The position numbers were made by a program, and so were the translations under genes. From Saprospiraceae bacterium (GTDB lineage: Bacteria; Bacteroidota; Bacteroidia; Chitinophagales; Saprospiraceae): DNA of 33,706 nt. The stretch is from NCBI GenBank assembly GCA_027030635.1, contig JALVES010000170.1:1-33706 (forward strand), given 5' to 3'. Under the pieces are notes generated by a model. It saw only the letters and a list, made by a program, of their open reading frames with translations, did no database searches and was not told the origin of the DNA. The first letter of the stretch is position 1, and the number at the start of each line of letters is the position of its first letter. Of this stretch, positions 1 through 8,604 are shown piece after piece.

Positions 1-213
1 AGCGGGCGGCTCCAAAATGGACCACATCCCGCCAAAATCATCAGAATGGAGAATACCACTTTTATCCCCTACTGCCCAGGCAGTGCCTGAAGGATCAACA
101 GCTATGGCTTCAAGCTTTGAAAGCAAGGAAAAGGGATATTGCTGTACCCACTCTTGCGCAGAGAGTGTAAAAAAAGCTAAAAAAAACAGAAGAGAAAAAG
201 TCAGTCTGTACAT
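1..213 (-). CDS. N-terminal fragment of a third tandem copy of the BNR/YCF48-like T9SS-secreted protein (truncated by window edge)
   Basis: Bases 1-1165 match 2857-4021 (offset 2856); ATG at 213 corresponds to ATG at 3069 of the next copy; reads MYRLTFSLLFFLAFFTLSAQEWVQQYPF. Confidence 0.85.
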   Translation of the reverse strand, partial: MYRLTFSLLFFLAFFTLSAQEWVQQYPFSLLSKLEAIAVDPSGTAWAVGDKSGILHSDDFGGMWSILEPPA

Positions 214-335
214 CAAAAAAAATTTTAATGGTGAAAAAATATACGAAAGCGCATTTTCCCCTAAATTTTCCTTGACTCAGACTTAATTTTACCGGAACAT
301 CGAGCCCTGAAAAAAGCCACATATTACGCACAGGG

Positions 336-343
336 CAAAAATA
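336..343 (-). promoter_or_regulatory. Candidate -7 box (TATTTTTG) upstream of third copy
   Basis: Matches TAnnTTTG on the minus strand; duplicate of 3192-3199; no well-spaced -33 TTG found. Confidence 0.35.
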
Positions 344-457
344 AGCAAATTAACGCTTAAAAACTACCAAATAAACCAAACTATTTTTTAAATCGACATA
401 AAAAGGACTTTTAAAGCTAAAAACTAAATGCCTATTTGAAAAATTAGAGCACTTTTA

Positions 458-495
458 AGCTTGAGCTGCCAGCATACTTGCGAGCAGCTCAAGCT
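458..495 (-). terminator. Stem-loop (12-bp perfect stem, 14-nt loop) downstream of the 505..3069 gene
   Basis: agcttgagctgc (458-469) / gcagctcaagct (484-495); only a weak T tract follows on the minus strand. Confidence 0.5.
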
Positions 496-504
496 CATAC
501 AGAA

Positions 505-3069
505 TCACTCATTCTCAAGCAGCAGCCTCCAGGCATAGTGCTTTTCGTCCACTTGTAATTTCAGGATGTAAAGCCCTGCAGGCAAATGCCCGGGCAGTGC
601 CCACTCCAGGGTTTCGGCAGGCGCGGGGGTGGCGCTTAATATGCGTTTCCCATAGACATCCGTCAGGATTAGCAAGGATTTAGAGCCTTTCGGCAAATGG
701 CGGATGGTGACAAGACCATGTGTCGGATTGGGGCTCAACTGCGGTGAGGATGCTTCCGGAGCGGAGGTACCCGTTACCATCACAAAAACCTCTTCCGACA
801 AATCCGACTCGCAACCCGCCGGAGACAGAATGCTCAGGGACCAATTGCCCGAAACAGTGGGCTCGTAGGTGTTTACAGAAGTAGTCGCGGTCAGTACTCC
901 TTCGAGATACCAATGATACGCCGCAGCGTCCTGAGTGGAAGTCTCCAAAAGGCCATCCATAAAAGCAATGGAAGGCGCGGGCGGAATGGGTGAAAAATCC
1001 AATGCAAGGGCAATTTCGGTACTATCTCCGCAGGTATTCTTTCCGGTAACGATTACATCGCCCTGCTGCTCGCCTACAATGACTGAGACCTGAGCGGTAT
1101 TTTCATTGCCAAGGAGGAACCAGGCGGAGGGAAATTCCCATTCAAAAATATCTACGGCCGTAGCATCTACCGTATATTGCACAGTATCGCCCAGGCAGGG
1201 GGCTGAAGGCCCTTCTATGTCATTGAACACCGGTATATCCCCCGAGCAGACCACCCACTTGGCAATTTGCCCCGCAGCACCTGCCACCCAGGCCACTTCT
1301 TCTGAAACAGGACAGCTAAGCGCCTGCAATATCTGAGGAGCATCCGCTAAAGTAGTTGTCCAATTCAAACCACCATCTACAGACTGCACAACCACTCCAA
1401 ATCCCGCAACACCTCCACAAAGCCAAAGACGCTGATCATCTACGAAATCGAGGTCCTTCCACAAAACATTGATGGACAAATTGTGCTGTTGCCAAGTCAA
1501 GCCCCCATCTTCAGTTCGATACAGATGCCCTCCCAGACGGGGAACGGCCCAGCCTGTTTGCTCATCTACAAACCTGATCAAGCCAAAATCTTCTAAGGAG
1601 TCGCTGCCGGGCTGTACTGTTTGCCAAGTCTGACCGCCATCGGTGGTGTGCAACAATTGACCATCCCTGCCTGCCAGCCAACCGTCCTGAGGGTTATGGA
1701 AAAACAGGTCTTCAAAAATGCCGTCTAAATCTTCCATCAAAGTCCAGCTCATAGCGCCGTCTGTGGAATGGTAGAATTTCCCATTGTACTCAATGGCAAA
1801 AAACTCCTGCGGGCCCGTTTTTTGGAACCTGAAATCACTACCACCGGCAGCGCCCAAAGCCTGCCAGCTATCTCCGAAGTCGCTTGAAAAGTACATCTGT
1901 CCTCCCGAATAAGTGGAAGCCCAAACAGCATCTTCACTCTCTATGTAAACCTGGGCCAGAGGCGTTTGATTGGAGGAAAAGTCATCCGGAGTGATGTTCT
2001 CCCAGATAGCGCCCCCGTCAAAAGTACGCACTACATGCCCCTCTGTACTCACTGCCAATCCCTGCTGATCATCCAAAAAGTCAATGGAGTGAAAAGGCGC
2101 TTTGACGCCCGGCACCTGCTCGGTAAAATTGGCAAAATCATCTGTCCACACAATCGTGCTGTAAGAGCCTGCAATCCAAAACTGCTCTGCATTCAAGGAT
2201 GCCGCGGCCTGAAGGCTGGGGGAATACGACAAAGGAGAAATCTGCAACCAGGTGCCACCTGCATCTTCTGTATATTGAATACTGCCATTGCCACAGGTAA
2301 CCACCCAAAAATCATCACTGGCCACCAAAAGGCCTCTGGGGATGGGAAATTCAGTGGGGTTGACCGCTGTCCAGCTAAGGCCGCCGTCCATACTTTCATA
2401 CAAAAAGTCATTGTCGAGAATCAAGCCGTGCTGATCATCAAAAAAGTGTACGCCACGTGCGAAAGTAAAGGTTTGCGTTCCTGCCTGCGTCCAGGTAGTA
2501 CCTCCATCTGTGGTGTGAAAGACCCTGCTGTTTAGCGCAAACTCAACCATCCAGCCCTCGGATTCACTGATGAAAAATCCATGAGGCGGGTTGCCGAAAC
2601 TCACATCACCCGGATAGGGCAACTCCTGCCAGGTACTGCCACCATCCTCAGTTCGCGCCATGCCCTTTTTGGCGAAAGCCAAAAAAGTCTGCGCATCTAA
2701 GGCCTGAAGGCCGCCAAAGTCATAAATTTCATCAAAGCCGGTGCTGGTCCAGGTTTGGCCATTGTCGGTGGTTAGGTGCAGGTCTGTACCCGCAAGCAGT
2801 GCCTGTGCGCCCCCGCTACCCGGTAAAATAAGCACATCCCGAAAAACGGGATCGGCAGCGGGCGGCTCCAAAATGGACCACATCCCGCCAAAATCATCAG
2901 AATGGAGAATACCACTTTTATCCCCTACTGCCCAGGCAGTGCCTGAAGGATCAACAGCTATGGCTTCAAGCTTTGAAAGCAAGGAAAAGGGATATTGCTG
3001 TACCCACTCTTGCGCAGAGAGTGTAAAAAAAGCTAAAAAAAACAGAAGAGAAAAAGTCAGTCTGTACAT
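505..3069 (-). CDS. BNR/YCF48-like repeat protein with PKD-like domain and T9SS type A C-terminal sorting domain
   Basis: Signal peptide MYRLTFSLLFFLAFFTLSAQ; repeated H.T.DGG.TW motifs; PKD-like segment near C-terminus; C-terminal LSPNPTHGLVTIRHLPKGS...GLYILKLQ sorting tail. Confidence 0.85.
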   Translation of the reverse strand: MYRLTFSLLFFLAFFTLSAQEWVQQYPFSLLSKLEAIAVDPSGTAWAVGDKSGILHSDDFGGMWSILEPPAADPVFRDVLILPGSGGAQALLAGTDLHLTTDNGQTWTSTGFDEIYDFGGLQALDAQTFLAFAKKGMARTEDGGSTWQELPYPGDVSFGNPPHGFFISESEGWMVEFALNSRVFHTTDGGTTWTQAGTQTFTFARGVHFFDDQHGLILDNDFLYESMDGGLSWTAVNPTEFPIPRGLLVASDDFWVVTCGNGSIQYTEDAGGTWLQISPLSYSPSLQAAASLNAEQFWIAGSYSTIVWTDDFANFTEQVPGVKAPFHSIDFLDDQQGLAVSTEGHVVRTFDGGAIWENITPDDFSSNQTPLAQVYIESEDAVWASTYSGGQMYFSSDFGDSWQALGAAGGSDFRFQKTGPQEFFAIEYNGKFYHSTDGAMSWTLMEDLDGIFEDLFFHNPQDGWLAGRDGQLLHTTDGGQTWQTVQPGSDSLEDFGLIRFVDEQTGWAVPRLGGHLYRTEDGGLTWQQHNLSINVLWKDLDFVDDQRLWLCGGVAGFGVVVQSVDGGLNWTTTLADAPQILQALSCPVSEEVAWVAGAAGQIAKWVVCSGDIPVFNDIEGPSAPCLGDTVQYTVDATAVDIFEWEFPSAWFLLGNENTAQVSVIVGEQQGDVIVTGKNTCGDSTEIALALDFSPIPPAPSIAFMDGLLETSTQDAAAYHWYLEGVLTATTSVNTYEPTVSGNWSLSILSPAGCESDLSEEVFVMVTGTSAPEASSPQLSPNPTHGLVTIRHLPKGSKSLLILTDVYGKRILSATPAPAETLEWALPGHLPAGLYILKLQVDEKHYAWRLLLENE

Positions 3070-3191
3070 CAAAAAAAATTTTAATGGTGAAAAAATATAC
3101 GAAAGCGCATTTTCCCCTAAATTTTCCTTGACTCAGACTTAATTTTACCGGAACATCGAGCCCTGAAAAAAGCCACATATTACGCACAGGG

Positions 3192-3199
3192 CAAAAATA
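3192..3199 (-). promoter_or_regulatory. Candidate -7 box (TATTTTTG) of the 505..3069 gene
   Basis: TAnnTTTG on minus strand, retained as TATCTTTG at 6055-6062 in the diverged upstream region of the neighbouring paralog. Confidence 0.4.
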
Positions 3200-3313
3200 A
3201 GCAAATTAACGCTTAAAAACTACCAAATAAACCAAACTATTTTTTAAATCGACATAAAAAGGACTTTTAAAGCTAAAAACTAAATGCCTATTTGAAAAAT
3301 TAGAGCACTTTTA

Positions 3314-3351
3314 AGCTTGAGCTGCCAGCATACTTGCGAGCAGCTCAAGCT
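3314..3351 (-). terminator. Stem-loop downstream of the 3361..5931 gene (copy of 458-495)
   Basis: Same 12-bp perfect inverted repeat at offset 2856. Confidence 0.5.
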
Positions 3352-3360
3352 CATACAGAA

Positions 3361-5931
3361 TCACTCATTCTCAAGCAGCAGCCTCCAGGCATAGTGCTTT
3401 TCGTCCACTTGTAATTTCAGGATGTAAAGCCCTGCAGGCAAATGCCCGGGCAGTGCCCACTCCAGGGTTTCGGCAGGCGCGGGGGTGGCGCTTAATATGC
3501 GTTTCCCATAGACATCCGTCAGGATTAGCAAGGATTTAGAGCCTTTCGGCAAATGGCGGATGGTGACAAGACCATGTGTCGGATTGGGGCTCAACTGCGG
3601 TGAGGATGCTTCCGGAGCGGAGGTACCCGTTACCATCACAAAAACCTCTTCCGACAAATCCGACTCGCAACCCGCCGGAGACAGAATGCTCAGGGACCAA
3701 TTGCCCGAAACAGTGGGCTCGTAGGTGTTTACAGAAGTAGTCGCGGTCAGTACTCCTTCGAGATACCAATGATACGCCGCAGCGTCCTGAGTGGAAGTCT
3801 CCAAAAGGCCATCCATAAAAGCAATGGAAGGCGCGGGCGGAATGGGTGAAAAATCCAATGCAAGGGCAATTTCGGTACTATCTCCGCAGGTATTCTTTCC
3901 GGTAACGATTACATCGCCCTGCTGCTCGCCTACAATGACTGAGACCTGAGCGGTATTTTCATTGCCAAGGAGGAACCAGGCGGAGGGAAATTCCCATTCA
4001 AAAATATCTACGGCCGTAGCAGCTACCGTATATTGCACAGTATCGCCCAGGCAGGGGGCTGAAGGCCCTTCTATGCCATTGAATACCGGCGTATCGCCCG
4101 AGCAAACCACCCACTTGACAATTTGGCCTGCACCACCTGCTACCCAGGCCACTTCATCAGAAACGGGGCAACTGACTGCTGCCAACATTTGCGGGGCATC
4201 CCCCAGAGTGATCGTCCAATTCTCGCCGCCATCTACAGATTGCAATGCGATTCCACTTCCCGAAGCACCTCCGCAAAGCCAAAAGTGCTGGGCATCAGCA
4301 AAATCAAGGTCCTGCCAGAAAGTGCCGACAGGCATGTTAACCAGTGTCCAGGATTGCCCGCCATCATCAGTGCCATAGATGTGATCTCCCAAACGGGGAA
4401 TAGCCCAGCCTGTTTGATCATCTACAAACCGAATCAAACCAAAATCTTCTAAGGGGTCGCTGCCGGGCTGCACGGTTTCCCAGCTCTGTCCGCCATCGGT
4501 AGTGTGTAGCAATTGACCGTCATAACCTGCCAACCACCCATCTTGAGGGGTATGAAAAAAAATGTCTGTAAAGATACCATCCAAATCTTCCACCAAAGTC
4601 CAGCTCGCAGCCCCATCTGTGGAATGATAGAAGTGCCCGTTGAACTCAATGGCAAAGAACTCCTGCGGGCCCGTTTTTTGAAACCGGAAATCACTGACGA
4701 CATCTCCCACAGCGCCTAAAGTCTGCCAGCTATCTCCAAAATCACTTGAAAAGTACATTTGCCCTTTAAAAGTGGAGAGCCAAACGACGTCTTCACTCTC
4801 TATGTAAATCTGGGCCAGAGGCGTTTGGTTGGAGACAAAATCAGCAGGGCTGATATTTTCCCAGATAGCTCCTCCATCGGAAGTACGCACCACATTACCG
4901 ACTGCACTTACCGCCAGCCCCTTTTGGTCATCCAGAAAGTCAATAGAGGTTAAAAACGATTTGATACCGGGGATTTGTTCCGTGAAATTGGCAAAGTCAT
5001 TTGTCCGAAGAATGGTGGTAAAGGAGCCTGCAATCCAAAAGTCTCCTGTACTCAAACTCGTTACAGCTTTATACGCGGGGGAATATTCCAGAGGATAAAC
5101 ATACTGCCAGGTAGCCCCTGCATCTTCTGTGTAATGTATGCTGCCATTCTCATCAGGAAGTATCCAAAATTCATCATCGGCTACCCAAAGCCCCCTCGGT
5201 GAAGGAAATTGCGCAGCATTGAGAGCCGTCCAGGTAACACCTCCGTCCATACTTTCATACAGATAGCCATTGTCGGCAATTAAGCCATGTTGATTGTCAA
5301 AAAAGTATATGCCGCGAGCAAAAGTAAAGGTTTGCGTTCCTGCCTGCGTCCAGGTAGCACCTCCATCTGTGGTGTGAAAGACCCTGCTGTTTAGTGCAAA
5401 CTCAACCATCCAGCCCTCGGATTCACTGATGAAAAATCCATGAGGCGGGTAGCCAAAGCTCACACCACCCGGGTAGGGCAACTCTTCCCAGGTATTGCCG
5501 CCGTCCTGTGTGCGCGCCATACCTTTTTTGGCGAAAGCCAGAAAAGTCTGCGCATCTATGGCCTGAAGGCCGCCAAAGTCGTAAATTTCATCAAAGCCGG
5601 TGCTGGTCCAAGTCTGGCCATTATCGGTGGTTAAATGCAGGTTAGTGCCTGCAATCAGCGCCTGTGTGCCACCACTGCCCGGCAGGATGAGAACGTCCCG
5701 AAAAACGGGGTCGGAAGCAGGCGGCTCCAAAATGCTCCACATACTCCCAAAATCATCGGAATGAAGAACACCGCTTTTATCTCCTACGGCCCAGGCAACA
5801 CCTGAGGGGTCAACAGTTATAGCTTCAAGTTCGGAAAGCAGCGGAAAGGGATATTGCTGTACCCATTCCTGGGCTGAAAGGGTAAAAAAAGCAGTAAAAA
5901 AAAACAGAAGGGAAAAAGTAAGTCTGTACAT
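3361..5931 (-). CDS. BNR/YCF48-like repeat protein with PKD-like and T9SS sorting domains (paralog)
   Basis: Homologous along its length to the 505..3069 product; C-terminal part identical, propeller-like part diverged. Confidence 0.85.
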   Translation of the reverse strand: MYRLTFSLLFFFTAFFTLSAQEWVQQYPFPLLSELEAITVDPSGVAWAVGDKSGVLHSDDFGSMWSILEPPASDPVFRDVLILPGSGGTQALIAGTNLHLTTDNGQTWTSTGFDEIYDFGGLQAIDAQTFLAFAKKGMARTQDGGNTWEELPYPGGVSFGYPPHGFFISESEGWMVEFALNSRVFHTTDGGATWTQAGTQTFTFARGIYFFDNQHGLIADNGYLYESMDGGVTWTALNAAQFPSPRGLWVADDEFWILPDENGSIHYTEDAGATWQYVYPLEYSPAYKAVTSLSTGDFWIAGSFTTILRTNDFANFTEQIPGIKSFLTSIDFLDDQKGLAVSAVGNVVRTSDGGAIWENISPADFVSNQTPLAQIYIESEDVVWLSTFKGQMYFSSDFGDSWQTLGAVGDVVSDFRFQKTGPQEFFAIEFNGHFYHSTDGAASWTLVEDLDGIFTDIFFHTPQDGWLAGYDGQLLHTTDGGQSWETVQPGSDPLEDFGLIRFVDDQTGWAIPRLGDHIYGTDDGGQSWTLVNMPVGTFWQDLDFADAQHFWLCGGASGSGIALQSVDGGENWTITLGDAPQMLAAVSCPVSDEVAWVAGGAGQIVKWVVCSGDTPVFNGIEGPSAPCLGDTVQYTVAATAVDIFEWEFPSAWFLLGNENTAQVSVIVGEQQGDVIVTGKNTCGDSTEIALALDFSPIPPAPSIAFMDGLLETSTQDAAAYHWYLEGVLTATTSVNTYEPTVSGNWSLSILSPAGCESDLSEEVFVMVTGTSAPEASSPQLSPNPTHGLVTIRHLPKGSKSLLILTDVYGKRILSATPAPAETLEWALPGHLPAGLYILKLQVDEKHYAWRLLLENE

Positions 5932-6054
5932 CAAAAAAAAATTAACAGGTGAAAAAATATGCAAGAATGCATTTTCCCCTTAGATTCTTCTTGCACAGAC
6001 TTTATCTCACAAAAACAACGCCCTTGTGAAACAGTCAGATATTACGTACAAGGG

Positions 6055-6062
6055 CAAAGATA
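6055..6062 (-). promoter_or_regulatory. Candidate -7 box (TATCTTTG) of the 3361..5931 gene
   Basis: TAnnTTTG match on the minus strand at the position equivalent to 3192-3199. Confidence 0.4.
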
Positions 6063-6068
6063 AGCAAA

Positions 6069-6818
6069 TTAATACTTAATGACGCACTTTACACCTAATT
6101 GATTACCATAGCTGATGCGAAGGACATACATACCCTGCCCGTACAAAACCATGGGAAGGGAAGTTGAACCTGAGAAAGTCATTTCATCAAGCAAGCTCCC
6201 CTGCATGTCGTACAATGCGACATGAGCAGAACTGTCTTCGGGCAGAACGATCTGCAAGTGATCGCGTACCGGCACGGGAAAAAGCCGCACAAACGGCTCC
6301 TCAACTACAGCAGTCGAAGCAGATAATTGATCGTTTTCGAATACATAAACAGCGCCTGCATTGGGCAGGGGATAAGCCCCTGAATCGGGGCCGTCTTCAT
6401 TTCTGGTAAAAACATAAGCCACGCCGGCCTGAATTTGCAAATTGCCCGAAGCATCAAATTCGTTTCTATATGCAGCACCCACGAGCAAATGCTCGCCATC
6501 TATGCTGACAGATTTACCAAAATAATTGAGCGAATCCATATCAGACGCCAACAATTTCTGCATTTCATTCCAATGGCCTGTCGCATCCCGCTCAAAAATG
6601 TACACAGCGCCCACCTGAGACAAAGAGTCATTGCCTCCGGCATCAAAATCCTCGCGATGGGCACCCACAATGCAGTAATCTCCGCTGATGGCGACAGACT
6701 TGGAAAAGCGATCCTCCACATCAGGGTCTGAAGCGTAAAGTTTGCTCACTTCCTCCCAGGATTGGGCAAAGAGCTGAAGGGCAAAAAACAGGGCGAAAAG
6801 TAAAAAAACATGTTTCAT
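6069..6818 (-). CDS. FG-GAP repeat-like protein with T9SS C-terminal sorting domain
   Basis: Signal peptide MKHVFLLFALFFALQLFAQ; repeats of FGKSVSIDGEHLLVGA...GVAYVF type; C-terminal LFPVPVRDHLQIVLP...GMYVLRI. Confidence 0.75.
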   Translation of the reverse strand: MKHVFLLFALFFALQLFAQSWEEVSKLYASDPDVEDRFSKSVAISGDYCIVGAHREDFDAGGNDSLSQVGAVYIFERDATGHWNEMQKLLASDMDSLNYFGKSVSIDGEHLLVGAAYRNEFDASGNLQIQAGVAYVFTRNEDGPDSGAYPLPNAGAVYVFENDQLSASTAVVEEPFVRLFPVPVRDHLQIVLPEDSSAHVALYDMQGSLLDEMTFSGSTSLPMVLYGQGMYVLRISYGNQLGVKCVIKY

Positions 6819-6864
6819 GGGCATAAGACTCCCGCCCAAAGAACAGGTTTAATGGAGCAGTTCT

Positions 6865-8559
6865 CTACTGCTTATTCACAGCCACTACAGCGGGCTTTGC
6901 ATGATAGTTTTCCTGCTTCCAAAAGCGAAGCAGAAAGTCCAAATTCTCTTTTTTCATCACTTTTAAAAAATCTTGCAAGGCAGGGAGCTTATCCACACAG
7001 TGGTCTATGCAAAATTTGACCAACTCAACAGAATACCCCGGGACCAACAACAATACAGCCACATGTTCAGGAGACAATTCTTCGTCAAAAAACGGATTGT
7101 TCGGCAAGGGAAAAGCGCTGTTCACCTTCATATAAAACTCTATACCTCTATTTGGGTTGAAAAACACCAGGCCCGACTCTCTGTGCAGAAACTGCTTTCC
7201 GGGGATTTCCGTATTCTCTTCAAAAACCATTCCGTCTTGCCGGAGTTTTTCTCTTATCTTCCGGAGTTCCTCTTCGGAAGCCCCCTGATGCTTGTTGAAA
7301 AACTCGAGAAAGTCCCGGGCAAATTCATCCAATTTATCCATACTTCTAAACGCAATAGGCGACCCATCGTTAAAAATGAGAAAGGCCTTTCGCTGTTCTT
7401 CCAATATTTCTTTTGAATGCTTTTCCAGCTCGGGGTCTAAAAACTGAAAAGCGCCCAGGGCTTCAGGCGAACTCTTTTCACGCTCAATAACTTCATCTTC
7501 GATACCGTTCAAATGCATGGCAATACCGGAAAGCCACCACTCATCCCTCCAACGCACTATGCTCATGTGAACAAGTTCGCCCACTTTAACGGGCCCTGCA
7601 AAATGATCTTCAAAGCTGACTTTGCGAACAGCGACCTGCGTACCACTTGCAACATGCTCAAAAAAGACGAACCTCTCATCCCGGTCCTTATAGGCAAATA
7701 CCGAAGAAATTCTATGGCTCATCCCTTCAAGGTCTTTATACAAAGGATGCTCTTCTCCAAGAAGCTCCATAGCCCATTCCCTGCCCGTCAACGCCAATAA
7801 AGCCGTGCAATAGTTATGAATCAGCCCGCTCCGCAGGTCATCCACAAGCTTAGGAAGCATGGATCCATAGATTTCATCTTCTATACTTTTGTCAAGGAAC
7901 TCATTAATCTCACTGTCTAAATGAATGGCTGCATCCGGAAAAAAAAGCCAGGAATTAAACAATATCCTCGCCATAAATTCCCTCACCCCATAAAACTCAT
8001 CCGGAAACTCATCGTCAAATTGATAAAAAGTCCTCAGCCGTTCATTCTCGGGAGCAGCTTTCACCCAGGCATCATCCAACACCTCAAGCACGTCTTCTGC
8101 CAAATCCCAGATAAAATCGGCATTGGGGTTAATAATCTTCATTTTATTGTTGGTACTGATAAAATACCAAATCAAGAAGCAAATATCTTCAACATTAATC
8201 TGCCCCCACCCATAAAACTCTTCCTCCTCATTATAATAAAACGGAACAGGACGCCCATACAATTTTTCATGTAAGTTAAGAAAAGCGCTCCACACTCCGG
8301 TATCGGTAACCACATCTTCCAGATAAGCCGCCAGAAAGCAGGCAAAAGTTTCGATCATCGGCTTGTCCAACTCTTCCCGTATGATTTCCTTATAATACTT
8401 GCTGTCCAACACTTTCTTAATCTCCGTAGCTAAGTTCACGTAGTAATAATCCACATCGTCGGGCGGCGTATCATAGGGCTTCATTCTCATCCAGGTGGAA
8501 ATGGATACCTTCTTAGAGGTGCCGTACTTCTTCTTTTTTCTGAAACCTTTTCTCTTCAT
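6865..8559 (-). CDS. Uncharacterized protein, DUF3843-like
   Basis: Long ORF with lysine-rich N-terminus (MKRKGFRKKKKYG) followed by WMRMKPYDTPPDDVDYYYVNLATEIKKVL, which resembles DUF3843 starts from memory; no search run. Confidence 0.5.
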   Translation of the reverse strand: MKRKGFRKKKKYGTSKKVSISTWMRMKPYDTPPDDVDYYYVNLATEIKKVLDSKYYKEIIREELDKPMIETFACFLAAYLEDVVTDTGVWSAFLNLHEKLYGRPVPFYYNEEEEFYGWGQINVEDICFLIWYFISTNNKMKIINPNADFIWDLAEDVLEVLDDAWVKAAPENERLRTFYQFDDEFPDEFYGVREFMARILFNSWLFFPDAAIHLDSEINEFLDKSIEDEIYGSMLPKLVDDLRSGLIHNYCTALLALTGREWAMELLGEEHPLYKDLEGMSHRISSVFAYKDRDERFVFFEHVASGTQVAVRKVSFEDHFAGPVKVGELVHMSIVRWRDEWWLSGIAMHLNGIEDEVIEREKSSPEALGAFQFLDPELEKHSKEILEEQRKAFLIFNDGSPIAFRSMDKLDEFARDFLEFFNKHQGASEEELRKIREKLRQDGMVFEENTEIPGKQFLHRESGLVFFNPNRGIEFYMKVNSAFPLPNNPFFDEELSPEHVAVLLLVPGYSVELVKFCIDHCVDKLPALQDFLKVMKKENLDFLLRFWKQENYHAKPAVVAVNKQ

Positions 8560-8604
8560 GATTGTAATTTTAAAGCAAAACACTCAACTGAGCGGTTAAA
8601 GTCT

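Larger units (their letters stand above)
217..504. repeat. Intergenic spacer copy, identical to 3073-3360
   Basis: Direct comparison at offset 2856 shows the same sequence including the stem-loop and upstream box. Confidence 0.85.
1..1165. repeat. Perfect direct repeat, copy 1 (other copy 2857-4021)
   Basis: First mismatch found at 1166 (t) versus 4022 (g); period 2856. Confidence 0.85.
2857..4021. repeat. Perfect direct repeat, copy 2 (other copy 1-1165)
   Basis: As above. Confidence 0.85.

Noticed and set aside
1966-2535. 189-aa + strand ORF
   Set aside because: Antisense to a well-supported BNR/YCF48-like gene; no recognizable domain.
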